DNA of 64,000 nucleotides, taken from the NCBI GenBank assembly GCA_039636865.1, contig CP144172.1:3162001-3226000 (forward strand), given 5' to 3'. Below are positions 17,525-25,773 of the stretch, in pieces. Each line of letters opens with the position of its first letter. Position 1 is the first letter of the stretch. The translations under genes and the position numbers were made by a program. Source of the stretch: Dermatophilaceae bacterium Sec6.4 (lineage in GTDB: Bacteria > Actinomycetota > Actinomycetes > Actinomycetales > Dermatophilaceae). Below the pieces are notes generated by a model. The model ran no database searches, was not told where the DNA came from, and worked only from the letters and a program-made list of their open reading frames with translations.

Positions 17525-18357
17525 TGTACGTCGACAACCACCGTCTGGGCCAGTCCCAGATCTTCGCGGTCTACGCCGATCCCACGCACGCTGCCATTGA
17601 CCCGTGGAGCCCGCCCAGCATCCGGGGCCGGCTCCAGTCGCACTGGGATCTGGTTTCCCGGCCGGACCCGGTCATCGACCTGTTCCCGTACTTCGCCTGG
17701 AGCGACGCGGCCCGACAGCGCCGTATCGCCCGGGGGGCCGGCGCAGGCTTCGTCCTCGGGGCCGCCTGGGCCTATCTGCTGAGAACCGATCGGGACGGGT
17801 ACCGATCCGAGGCAGAGCTGGAAGAGCGAGCCGAGGAACCACCACCACCGCTCGTCACACCCGCCGGGACGCTGTTCCTGCCTCGGCACGGCCTGCAGGG
17901 TCTGCACCTCGCGCGGCGTCTCGCCGACCATCTGCAACGCACCGTCGGCGCGGCCACCGTGGCGCTGTACCCAGCCGATCTCGCAGTCCCGGACATCGAA
18001 CGCGCCTACCGCGAACTCGGGCACGCCGTGGTGGCCCTCACCGGAGTCGAGGACGAACCCGGCAGTGACGCGCCGCGCCCGCTGATACAGCTACGCGACC
18101 TGTTCCAGGCACACACCGCCGTGAGTTCCAACGTGCCGCGCGTCGAACTGCTCTACGCCGCCTGCTCCGGACAACAGGTCACCATCACCGGGCCGATCGT
18201 CGCGGAGCTGGACCCGGTACGACGCCAACTTGCCCGACAACTGGGCGAATTCGATGCCTCGGACTGGCGTACCTACGCCGACCGCGAACTGGGCACCTCC
18301 CGCGTCGTGCCGCCCCACGAACTCCGCGTACTCCTGGATTGGACCCACGATGCCTGA
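17524..18357 (+). CDS. GT-B-like glycan protein (paralogue 1 of 3)
   Basis: 277 residues, not assigned to a named family. It aligns along its length with the proteins at 21756 and 22624: an N-terminal LGQSQIFAVYADP matches their GHAHIFAEYCGL, PYFAWSD matches PRFVWSD, and the C-terminal RELGTSRVVPPHELRVLLDW matches RELGRDAMMSPQELREIFGW. The region SSNVPRVELLYAACSG aligns with ASNRLSTATFYGAALG, a GT-B/polysialyltransferase-style donor-site segment. This copy is the most divergent: it lacks the WYPFHG motif found in the others. Function unknown; a glycosyltransferase or polymer-transfer role is inferred from context. Confidence 0.65.
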   Translation: MYVDNHRLGQSQIFAVYADPTHAAIDPWSPPSIRGRLQSHWDLVSRPDPVIDLFPYFAWSDAARQRRIARGAGAGFVLGAAWAYLLRTDRDGYRSEAELEERAEEPPPPLVTPAGTLFLPRHGLQGLHLARRLADHLQRTVGAATVALYPADLAVPDIERAYRELGHAVVALTGVEDEPGSDAPRPLIQLRDLFQAHTAVSSNVPRVELLYAACSGQQVTITGPIVAELDPVRRQLARQLGEFDASDWRTYADRELGTSRVVPPHELRVLLDWTHDA

Positions 18358-20041
18358 CCCCACCTCCCTGCGGGTGCTGCCCGGCGCCCATCGCGCGTGC
18401 TGCGAGCCGGCCGCGGTCGCCGGCCCGGTCCTGAGCGCCCTACTGGCCGATGTGGTGCCGAAATCGGACTCCCTGCTCGTCCTGGGCCCGGTCGCAGCAG
18501 AGACCCTGCAGATCCTGCAGGGGCGTGCCCGCACCTGCACCGTGCTCCTGCGATCGCATGCGGATGCCCAGCAGCTCACCGAGAATGCGACACCCGCGCT
18601 GCACGTCATCGCCGGATCCCTCGCCGCGTTCGCCGCGCAGGACTCGCGGCTCTTCGACACCATCGTGGCAGTCGACGGGTTGGAGCGCACCGCCGAACTG
18701 GGCGCAGAGCCGGTGAGTTGGGCCGACGCATTCGCCTGCGTCGCGGCTCGGCTGGCACCCGGCGGCACGCTCGTGCTCGGGGTGGCGAATCCGGCCCGGC
18801 TCGACACGCTGGTGACCGTACCCGCGGCCGCTGATCGCACGGCGGGCATTTCCGGCGACAGCACCGCACCGACGTCCCTGCAGGCCCTGCACGCCGCGTT
18901 CACCGACCAGGGCTTCGTCGTACCCGCGGTGCACTGCGGTTTCGGCCGCGCTGATGATCTGCAGACGCTGTTGAGCGCCGACGCGCTCGGTGACAGCGGC
19001 CCCGGCACGGCGTTGACGGCCCTCGCGCAGCGTGCGATCGAGCGTGACTGCGCGGACCGGCCCAGAGTCCTGGCGCCGGCAACCCTGGTTCGGCGACTCT
19101 CACTCGCGGGGTCGCTGCCCGCAGCTGCCAGCAGGTGGCTAACGGTCGTGGGTGGTCGGGGCAGGTCGGCGTACCTGCAGGATGGTGCGGACGTCCTCTG
19201 GCTGGACCGCGCCGGATCGCACCTGATCACCGGCGGAGGGACCCGGGCCGTTCCCGCTGCCGTACCGACCTCGACAAGTGTTGAACACCTTCTGCTGCAA
19301 CAGATCGGCACGGCTCAGACGGAGCAGTTCCGTGAGATCGCCGCCGGCCTGGGGGTATGGATACGCGAGTCGGTGGCTTCATTCACCGGTGACACGATTG
19401 CCTTCGAGGATGTCTACACCGACGCGGGCACCTTCGTGCGCGGACTCGGGCTCGATCAGGACAGCCACCATTCCTCGTCCACCTCGTCCAATTCTTCGAC
19501 GGAGTTGCTGACGCGTGCCTGGCGGCACTTCGCGGTCCGCCTGGCCGACTCCGAATACCTCAACCCCTGGCCCGACACGCTGTCCACCGGGCAGCTGGTG
19601 TCGATGTGGTTGGAAATGTCCGGGGTTCCAGAGGGCGCGTCGGATGCCGTGGGCGACACCGACGACGTGGACGACGACGCAACCGCCGTGTCGGCACCCG
19701 TCGAGGACCTGCGGTCACGCGCCGAGCACACGGAGCAGGCGCTGGAACGCGCCGAGACGTTGCGCGCCGAGATGGACGTCATGGCGCAACTGCTCGCCGA
19801 CCGGGACACGTCCCTGCAACTTCGCGAGGCACGCATCCGCCGCTTACGCGTCCAGGTGGTGCAGCAGAACGCCCTCCGCGAGGAAGCTGTAGCAAAGGGT
19901 GCTGCCCTGAGCGCCGGGTCGACCTACCGGCTGGCCCGCCGGATCGACCAGCTGCGCGATGCCCGCGATCCGAAGAAGGTGGCCCGCGCCGCCCTGAAAC
20001 GCGCGGACGGTGCGATCCGCGCCTACCGCAGAATGCGCTGA
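18350..20041 (+). CDS. Methyltransferase-fold protein with C-terminal coiled coil (paralogue 2)
   Basis: 563 residues from ATG at 18350, overlapping the previous gene by 8 bases. Residues about 35-165 form a Rossmann domain: SLLVLGPVAAETL, FDTIVAVDGLERT and RLAPGGTLVLGVANPARLD, the last being a good match to methyltransferase motif post-III. The middle is variable and rich in Ser (SSTSSNSSTELL) and Asp. Residues about 450-510 are a predicted coiled coil (RAEHTEQALERAETLRAEMD). The end is basic. It shares this plan with the genes at 1633 and 20047. Its stop is 5 bases from the convergent stop of paralogue 3. Confidence 0.65.
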   Translation: MPDPTSLRVLPGAHRACCEPAAVAGPVLSALLADVVPKSDSLLVLGPVAAETLQILQGRARTCTVLLRSHADAQQLTENATPALHVIAGSLAAFAAQDSRLFDTIVAVDGLERTAELGAEPVSWADAFACVAARLAPGGTLVLGVANPARLDTLVTVPAAADRTAGISGDSTAPTSLQALHAAFTDQGFVVPAVHCGFGRADDLQTLLSADALGDSGPGTALTALAQRAIERDCADRPRVLAPATLVRRLSLAGSLPAAASRWLTVVGGRGRSAYLQDGADVLWLDRAGSHLITGGGTRAVPAAVPTSTSVEHLLLQQIGTAQTEQFREIAAGLGVWIRESVASFTGDTIAFEDVYTDAGTFVRGLGLDQDSHHSSSTSSNSSTELLTRAWRHFAVRLADSEYLNPWPDTLSTGQLVSMWLEMSGVPEGASDAVGDTDDVDDDATAVSAPVEDLRSRAEHTEQALERAETLRAEMDVMAQLLADRDTSLQLREARIRRLRVQVVQQNALREEAVAKGAALSAGSTYRLARRIDQLRDARDPKKVARAALKRADGAIRAYRRMR

Positions 20042-20046
20042 CCGCG

Positions 20047-21759
20047 TCAGGGACGCAGGTTCCCACCGAGCTTGCGGATCGGGTTGATCAACGCTGCGCC
20101 GGTCCGGTAGGTGATCGAGCGGCGTAGGTCTTCGGCCGACGCCTGCAGGATGCTCTGCTGCTTGAGGGCGAGTTTGAGTTCGGCTGCATGCCGCTCGGCA
20201 CGCACGCGCATCTCGCGCTCGCGGATGTTCAGCCGCTCCTCGAACCACCGCGACCGGGCGGACAGCGCCGCGTTGGTCTCAGTGAGTCGCTCGATCACCG
20301 CGAGTAGACCCGGCACGTCGTGGGCCGGCAGCTGCGCCGATATATCGTCGCCGGCGGGCAGTAGATCCTGCGGGGCATCGCGGCCGGGTAACCCGACCAT
20401 CGCGCCGAGGGTCGCCAGCATCGTCGCGTCGTCGGTTGCAACGGGCCAGGGATGGCGTGCACCACGGGCTCGGATGACGAGCACCAAATCGGCCAACGCC
20501 GACCAGGTGGCCGTGTCGACCTCAACGGCGCGATCACCGGGAGCCAAGGCCGTGAAATTCGCCGAACCCGGCGAATCCAACAGCACATTGTCCAATCTCG
20601 TGTCCGCGTAGGCCGCAGGCAGGGTGCCGTCCTGCTCTGTGGTGGCCACCAGCCAACTGCGGTAGCGCCCCAACAGTTCGCGCAGGCCCGGCAGATCCTG
20701 GGCCGCGCAGGCATCCAGCGCCAGGCCGGACAGCAACCGGGCATCATCGGAGATCGACAGTTCGGTGTCGGGCGCGCCGGGCACGCGACGTACGATCCGT
20801 TCGCCCGTCTCGACGTAGGTCGCCGCGCGGTCCACCAGGTCGTCGGCGATGATCGTGGTGGCCGCCAGACCAGGCACCGGGGCAGACCCGGTGATCAGCA
20901 GCCATCCAGAGCACAGCTGGGCCAACCGCCCCGACAGCACGGCCGCCCGGGTCACCCGCGAGGGATCGGCACCGACCCGGCGGTAGGCGGGCGACCCGAG
21001 CGTCAACGCGCCGAGCAACGTGGTCATCGGCGCCGATGCGTCATCGAATTCGCTGATCAGGACGGTCTGTTCCTGCCACGTCGGCAGCGCTCCCAGAATC
21101 TGCGTGTGCCCTGCCGATGCCGCTACCTGCGCGAGCGCTCGGGAGGAACGAGGCCTGGTGTCATCGAACGTCGCGGTCACCGACCAGTCCTCGTCGCGAT
21201 CACTGGTGTACCGCGAGTGCAGACTGGTCAGCTGCGCCAGGCCCAGTTCATTCTCGACCGCCAACAGCAGCGTGCCGCCGGGCGCGAGCAGCGCCTGGGT
21301 AGCGGCGTACATCGCTGCCCAGGTCGTCGGCTCACTCTCGGAGGACCACACCCGGGTCAGATCGTCCAGGGCCACCACCACGTCGTAGGGCTCAGGCTGC
21401 GTAGCGAGCGTCGCGGCATCGGCGCAGATGACGTCGACATGCTCGCGGTCGGCCAGCGCGTTCCCGATCGTCACCGCATCCGGGATCGAACGAATGATCA
21501 CCGTGAGCGCGCTGACCTGGTCGGCCAACCCGACGATCAGGTCCAGACAATGCGGTCCGAGCACCACCACACGGTGTTCGGGGCGCGCGACCTGCGCCAG
21601 GACGGCGCGGTGGGCTGCGCTGGAACCGGCCGGCGAGTGCTCCAGGTCCGACCAGTTCTGCGCCGCCCCCGGGCCCAACAGGACGTTGCTCGGTCGGCTG
21701 GACCGGTGTGCGCCGCCCGCGGGAGTCGCCGTATTGGTCATGTCAGCCGTATTCGTCAT
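20047..21759 (-). CDS. Methyltransferase-fold protein with C-terminal coiled coil (paralogue 3)
   Basis: 570 residues from ATG at 21759, which overlaps the stop of the upstream gene (ATGA). The Rossmann part includes RVVVLGPHCLDLIVGL (about residues 60-75), YDVVVALDDLTRVW and ALLAPGGTLLLAVENELGL. There is a variable middle, then SARSRWFEERLNIREREMR and RHAAELKLALKQQS near the end, a clear coiled coil. The layout is that of the genes at 1633 and 18350, with which it forms a paralogous set. Two copies sit tail to tail (18350 and 20047), suggesting duplication by inversion or recruitment to both operons. Confidence 0.65.
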   Translation of the reverse strand: MTNTADMTNTATPAGGAHRSSRPSNVLLGPGAAQNWSDLEHSPAGSSAAHRAVLAQVARPEHRVVVLGPHCLDLIVGLADQVSALTVIIRSIPDAVTIGNALADREHVDVICADAATLATQPEPYDVVVALDDLTRVWSSESEPTTWAAMYAATQALLAPGGTLLLAVENELGLAQLTSLHSRYTSDRDEDWSVTATFDDTRPRSSRALAQVAASAGHTQILGALPTWQEQTVLISEFDDASAPMTTLLGALTLGSPAYRRVGADPSRVTRAAVLSGRLAQLCSGWLLITGSAPVPGLAATTIIADDLVDRAATYVETGERIVRRVPGAPDTELSISDDARLLSGLALDACAAQDLPGLRELLGRYRSWLVATTEQDGTLPAAYADTRLDNVLLDSPGSANFTALAPGDRAVEVDTATWSALADLVLVIRARGARHPWPVATDDATMLATLGAMVGLPGRDAPQDLLPAGDDISAQLPAHDVPGLLAVIERLTETNAALSARSRWFEERLNIREREMRVRAERHAAELKLALKQQSILQASAEDLRRSITYRTGAALINPIRKLGGNLRP

Positions 21760-22622
21760 CCGGTGTGCCTTTCGTTCTCGATGGCCTGCTGCAGTTCCCA
21801 CTCGTCCTGCCAGCCGAAGATCTCCCGTAGCTCCTGCGGGGACATCATCGCGTCACGACCCAGCTCGCGGTCGGCAAGATGCTGCGCCGCTGCCCGATCG
21901 GTGTGCTTGCCGTGCAGCTGCGCGAAGGTCCATTCCAGCAACTGCTCGCCGTTGAAGCCGTCCTTGACACCGATGAACTCCATCGGGTCGCCATAGACGG
22001 CGGGTTCCAGACCGAGGGCAGCACCGTAGAACGTCGCCGTCGAGAGCCTGTTGGACGCGACCCGGGTGTGGCGGCGTAGCTCGGTCAGCTGCCGACGCAG
22101 GAAGTCATGATTGCCGCCGGTCCAGAAGGTGCCCCGCTTGCCGTGGCAGATCACCCGGAAGCCGGCGTCCTCGTATTTGGCTCGGATGGCCGGCTGCTCG
22201 TATTCGACGTAGTAGAGGCACATCGTGACGGGCCCGGTCTCGGTCTCCTTGATCTCGGCGATCAGCCGGTCGTGGTCACCGCTGACCTCCTCGTAATCCG
22301 CTGTGCCGTGGAAGGGATACCAGATGGTCCCCTCCGGCGCGGGAGCATCCGGGTCGGGGGCCAGCAAGGTGTCCAGGTAGAGCAGGGGGGCTCCCGTCAC
22401 GACGTAGTCACGCCACCCGATCGCCTGACCGCGGCGGCGGCAGACGTCGGACCAGACGAACCGGGGGAAGCCTTTCGGCGGGTTGTGGCCGTGCCCGAAG
22501 CCGTGCACAAAGGTCCACCCGTGCTGCAGGATGCCGTTGATACGAGGCGGGTTCGAGGCGTCGAGGCCGCAGTACTCCGCGAAGATGTGAGCGTGGCCGT
22601 ACCAGTGGTTGCTGGAATCCAT
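21756..22622 (-). CDS. GT-B-like glycan protein (paralogue 2 of 3)
   Basis: 288 residues from ATG at 22622. The upstream open frame is only the antisense shadow of the neighbour. Conserved pieces shared with the two paralogues are GHAHIFAEYCGL, GILQHGW, FPRFVWSD, IWYPFHGT (about residue 112), VTMCLYYVEYEQP, YEDAGFRVICHGKRG, VASNRLSTATFYGAALG and VYGDPMEF. The H, ASN and GDP motifs resemble the donor-binding half of GT-B polysialyl- or glycerophosphotransferases. It lies one base after the stop of paralogue 3 and overlaps the methyltransferase-like gene by four, so these are one operon with pseC and pseB. Exact activity unknown. Confidence 0.7.
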   Translation of the reverse strand: MDSSNHWYGHAHIFAEYCGLDASNPPRINGILQHGWTFVHGFGHGHNPPKGFPRFVWSDVCRRRGQAIGWRDYVVTGAPLLYLDTLLAPDPDAPAPEGTIWYPFHGTADYEEVSGDHDRLIAEIKETETGPVTMCLYYVEYEQPAIRAKYEDAGFRVICHGKRGTFWTGGNHDFLRRQLTELRRHTRVASNRLSTATFYGAALGLEPAVYGDPMEFIGVKDGFNGEQLLEWTFAQLHGKHTDRAAAQHLADRELGRDAMMSPQELREIFGWQDEWELQQAIENERHTG

Positions 22623-22623
22623 G

Positions 22624-23508
22624 TCAGCGCAACTTATCCCACGAGAGCACGTGTTCGAGCACGCCCGGCGCCAGCGTGGCGTCGATGCCGAGCTCGATCC
22701 GCGCGACCTCCTGCGCAATGGCGTCCGGTACACGAGTCTGATGCAGGTCGGGAAACATCCGTTGCTGACGCGCCATCCCACCGAGCACCGCGTGGTCGCC
22801 CTGCAGCACCATCGGATCGCCGTAGACCCCGATAGAGGCACCGACGGATGCGCCGTACAACAGCGCCGACCCCATCCGGTTGCTGACCACCCGCCGGTGC
22901 GCGCGAAGTTCGAGCAGTTGCCGGTCCAGGAAGTCGGTGTCACCGCCCGTGTACATATGACCTCGGCGGCCGTGGGTGATCACCCGGAACCCTGCGTCTT
23001 CGTACACCCGCCGCACCGCCGCCTGGTCGTAGTCGTTCCAGTAGAGGCAGAGCGTGATGGGCACATCACCCTCGGTCGAGCGCACCTGCGCCGCGTACGC
23101 CGCATGGTCACCGACGATCTGCTGACCCTCCCACCCGTGGAAGGGATAGACGATGGTGCCGCGCGCATCGGGGTTCGACGTGGTTGAGGGATCCAGCGTG
23201 GTTGAGGGATCCAGCGTGGTTGAGGGATCCAGCGTGGTTGAGGGATCCAGCATCAGCAGGTAGGCCCAGGGCGACCCGATGACTCGGTATTCTCCGCCGC
23301 TCAGCGACCGTCCGCGGCGGGCCACCGCCTGCGACCAGACCAGCCGCGGATAACCGGCGATGAAGTCGTGACCGACGGCGAAACCGTCATGGGTGTTCCA
23401 GCCGTGCTGCAGGTATCCCCAGATGGTGGGTGGCGCAGCTGACTCGGGCAGCCCGCAGTACCTGGCCAGGATGTTCGCGTGCCCGTAGAAAACGTTCGCG
23501 TGGTGCAT
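22624..23508 (-). CDS. GT-B-like glycan protein with LDPSTT repeat (paralogue 3 of 3)
   Basis: 294 residues from ATG at 23508, 6 bases after the pseC stop. It is strongly similar to the gene at 21756: YGHANILARYCGL, WGYLQHGWN, YPRLVWSQ, IVYPFHGW, ITLCLYWNDYDQAA, YEDAGFRVITHGRRG, VVSNRMGSALLYGASVG and VYGDPMVL. A four-copy LDPSTT repeat (about residues 86-109) is inserted before the YPFHG motif, where the paralogue has only a short acidic Pro-rich loop. It likely encodes a glycosyltransferase acting in the pseudaminic-acid polymer pathway; this is inferred from the operon. Confidence 0.7.
   Translation of the reverse strand: MHHANVFYGHANILARYCGLPESAAPPTIWGYLQHGWNTHDGFAVGHDFIAGYPRLVWSQAVARRGRSLSGGEYRVIGSPWAYLLMLDPSTTLDPSTTLDPSTTLDPSTTSNPDARGTIVYPFHGWEGQQIVGDHAAYAAQVRSTEGDVPITLCLYWNDYDQAAVRRVYEDAGFRVITHGRRGHMYTGGDTDFLDRQLLELRAHRRVVSNRMGSALLYGASVGASIGVYGDPMVLQGDHAVLGGMARQQRMFPDLHQTRVPDAIAQEVARIELGIDATLAPGVLEHVLSWDKLR
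23180..23251 (-). repeat. 18-bp tandem repeat, four perfect copies, in frame
   Basis: The unit gtggttgagggatccagc occurs four times without a mismatch inside the GT-B-like gene at 22624-23508 and encodes a six-residue LDPSTT unit. Perfect identity, including third-codon positions, points to recent expansion by slippage or unequal exchange. Confidence 0.95.
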
Positions 23509-23514
23509 GCCGCG

Positions 23515-24648
23515 TTACGCGCCGACGAACGCGCGCACCAGTTCGATGACACGGTCGATATCGTCCTCGCGCAGGTCCGGGAACATCGGCAGGCTGATCT
23601 CCTGCTCGTAGTACGTCTCGGCGACCGGGCACATTCCGCGCCGGTATCCGCGGTCCTCGTAGAAGGGCTGCCAGTGCACGGGAATGTAGTTGACCTGCAC
23701 CAGGATCCCGTTGGCGCGCAGGTGGTCGAACAGCTCGCGGCGCCGACCGTCCCGGATCCGCAACGGGTAGAGGTGCCACATCGGGTCGGCGCCGGCCCGG
23801 TGGCCAGGCAGTCGCAGCACGTCGACGTCGGCGAATCCGGCGTTGTATCGGTCGGCGATCTGCTGACGGCGCGCCTTGAACTGCCCGAGTCGTTTCAGCT
23901 GGTTGGAACCCAGGGCCGCGAGAACGTCGGGAAGTCGGTAGTTCAGACCGAGCTGCGGCATCTCGTAGTACCAACCGCCCGGGGACGAGTGGCGCAGGGA
24001 CTCCTCGTCGCGGACCATCCCGATGCCCTTGAAACACCGTGCCCGTTCCACGATGTCCGCGTCGAGGCCGACCACCGCGCCGCCTTCGGCCGTCGTGAGG
24101 TTCTTGGTCGGGAAGAAGGAGAAAGTCGTCACGTCGGCCATCGAGCCGACGGGCACCCCGTGCAGCGACCCGCCGATGCTGTGCGCGGCGTCCTGCAGTA
24201 GCAGGGCGCCCGCGTCGTGGGCGACCTGCGACAGGGCCGGTGCGTCGATCGGGTGACCGCCGAAGTCGACACCGGCGATCACTTTCGTGCGGTCGGTGAC
24301 GGCAGCCTCGGCGGCCGCCGGGTCCAGGTTGCCGGTGTCTTCGGATACATCCGCGAACACCACGTCGGCGCCCTGCCAACTCGCGCAGGTCGCGGTCGCC
24401 AGGAAGGTCAGCGGCGTGGTGATGACCTGGTCACCGGGGCCGATGCCCAGACCCGCGTAGGCCGTGTGCAGCGCAGCAGTCCCGGAGCTGACGGCGACGG
24501 CCGTCTGGGACACCCCGGCAAGGTCTGCAATGTCCCGCTCGAAGGCGCTGACAGCTGGACCGGTGGTCAGCCAGTCGCCGCGCAGTACCGCCGCGACAGC
24601 CTCGATGTCGGACTCGTCGATCGACTGACGGCCATACGGAACGGGCAC
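23515..24648 (-). CDS. pseC: UDP-4-amino-4,6-dideoxy-N-acetyl-altrosamine transaminase
   Basis: 377 residues of the DegT/DnrJ/EryC1/StrS aminotransferase family. It aminates C4 of the PseB product using glutamate and PLP. Seen: VPYGRQSIDESDIEAV at the start, SSGTAALHTAY (PLP phosphate), GVDFGGHPIDAP, LLQDAAHSIGG, and FSFFPTKNLTTAEGG with the PLP lysine (about residue 182). The start is GTG at 24648, which shares one base with the pseB TAG stop. The two enzymes are adjacent in pathway order, as in known pseudaminic acid loci. Confidence 0.92.
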   Translation of the reverse strand: MPVPYGRQSIDESDIEAVAAVLRGDWLTTGPAVSAFERDIADLAGVSQTAVAVSSGTAALHTAYAGLGIGPGDQVITTPLTFLATATCASWQGADVVFADVSEDTGNLDPAAAEAAVTDRTKVIAGVDFGGHPIDAPALSQVAHDAGALLLQDAAHSIGGSLHGVPVGSMADVTTFSFFPTKNLTTAEGGAVVGLDADIVERARCFKGIGMVRDEESLRHSSPGGWYYEMPQLGLNYRLPDVLAALGSNQLKRLGQFKARRQQIADRYNAGFADVDVLRLPGHRAGADPMWHLYPLRIRDGRRRELFDHLRANGILVQVNYIPVHWQPFYEDRGYRRGMCPVAETYYEQEISLPMFPDLREDDIDRVIELVRAFVGA

Positions 24649-25637
24649 TAGATGCCTGTCTCGAGCACCTTGCGGATGTCCTCGGCGGAATACCACAGGT
24701 CGTTCTTGTCCGAGGAGCAGTGGAAGCCCTCCGGCACCGCCTCGCCGTCGGTGATCGGCCGGTAGCCCCAGGTGCCCAGCTCCGGCTCCAACACGAAGTA
24801 CTTGCCGCCCATCACGATGACTGCGCGCCGGCCCTCCTCCGGGCTGATCATCTCTTCGTGCAGCTTCTCCCCCGGCCGCAGGCCGATGTCGTGCATCTTC
24901 GCGCCGGGCGCTACTGCCTGCGCCAGGTCGGTGACCATGTGCGAGGGAATGTGCGGCACGACCAGCTCGCCGCCCTGCATCATGTCGAAGGTGTCCATCA
25001 CCATCTGGACCGCGTCCGGCAGGGTGATCAGGAAGCGCGTGCAGCGCAGGTCGGTGATCGGCAGCGATTCGCCCGCAGCGTGCAACGCGCGGAACTTCGG
25101 GATGATGGAACCGCGCGACCCGGTGACATTGCCGTACCGGACGACCGCGAACCGGGTGGGGTAGGCCGCTGCGTAGTGGTTGCCGAGAATGAAGAGCTTG
25201 TCGGCGGTCAACTTGGTGGCGCCGTAGAGGTTGATCGGGCTGGAGGCCTTGTCGGTGGACAGCGCCACGACCTTCTGTACGCCGGAGTCAATGGCGGCCT
25301 CGACGACGTTCTGGCTACCCATCACGTTGGTCTTGACGAATTCGAACGGGTTGTACTCCCCCGTATCGACCTGCTTGAGCGCCGCTGCGTGGACCACGTA
25401 GTCGACCTGGTGCATCGCGCGCTTGAGGCGGGGCAGATCGCGCACGTCGCCGATGAACCACCGCAGCCGGGGGTCGTCACCGAACAATTGGCGCGCTTCC
25501 CACTGCTTGAGCTCGTCGCGGGAATAGATCACCACACGCTTGGGTCCGACGTCGGCCAGGAGTCGGGTGATGAAGGCTTTACCGAACGATCCGGTACCAC
25601 CGGTGACGAGGATGGACGAACCTTCAAGAATGCTCAC
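24648..25637 (-). CDS. pseB: UDP-N-acetylglucosamine 4,6-dehydratase (inverting)
   Basis: 329 residues of the extended SDR family. It performs the first step of pseudaminic acid synthesis, 4,6-dehydration with C5 inversion. Cofactor motif VTGGTGSFGKAF (about residues 9-20); DVRDLPRL; AALKQVDTGEYNP; ALSTDKASSPINLYGATKL, which carries the Thr-Asp-Lys and Tyr-Lys catalytic residues (about 120-138); and RYGNVTGSRGS. The TDKA plus YGATK pattern matches PseB/FlaA1 rather than retaining dehydratases. The start is GTG at 25637 with a GGGAG site about nine bases upstream. It heads the minus-strand unit pseB, pseC and three further genes to 20047. Confidence 0.94.
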   Translation of the reverse strand: MSILEGSSILVTGGTGSFGKAFITRLLADVGPKRVVIYSRDELKQWEARQLFGDDPRLRWFIGDVRDLPRLKRAMHQVDYVVHAAALKQVDTGEYNPFEFVKTNVMGSQNVVEAAIDSGVQKVVALSTDKASSPINLYGATKLTADKLFILGNHYAAAYPTRFAVVRYGNVTGSRGSIIPKFRALHAAGESLPITDLRCTRFLITLPDAVQMVMDTFDMMQGGELVVPHIPSHMVTDLAQAVAPGAKMHDIGLRPGEKLHEEMISPEEGRRAVIVMGGKYFVLEPELGTWGYRPITDGEAVPEGFHCSSDKNDLWYSAEDIRKVLETGI

Positions 25638-25773
25638 GCTGAGGACTCCCACTGCAGTGACCGAGCCGGTCAAGGGTTGACGAAACTACCGGGCCGCGAC
25701 ACCCGCTGACCAGCGACGAGGCTAGCATTCCGACGCTGGTGACACCGACGATGAACGGGGAGTGGCGCGGATC

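Noticed and set aside
18091..19311. 406-codon minus-strand open frame
   Set aside because: Antisense to the methyltransferase-like gene; composition is Ser/Arg/Ala-rich without motifs.
20452..21996. 514-codon plus-strand open frame
   Set aside because: Antisense to the methyltransferase-like paralogue at 20047; such long shadows are normal at this GC content.
22624..23251. CRISPR array
   Set aside because: The repeats are contiguous 18-base units inside a reading frame, with no spacers and no cas genes.
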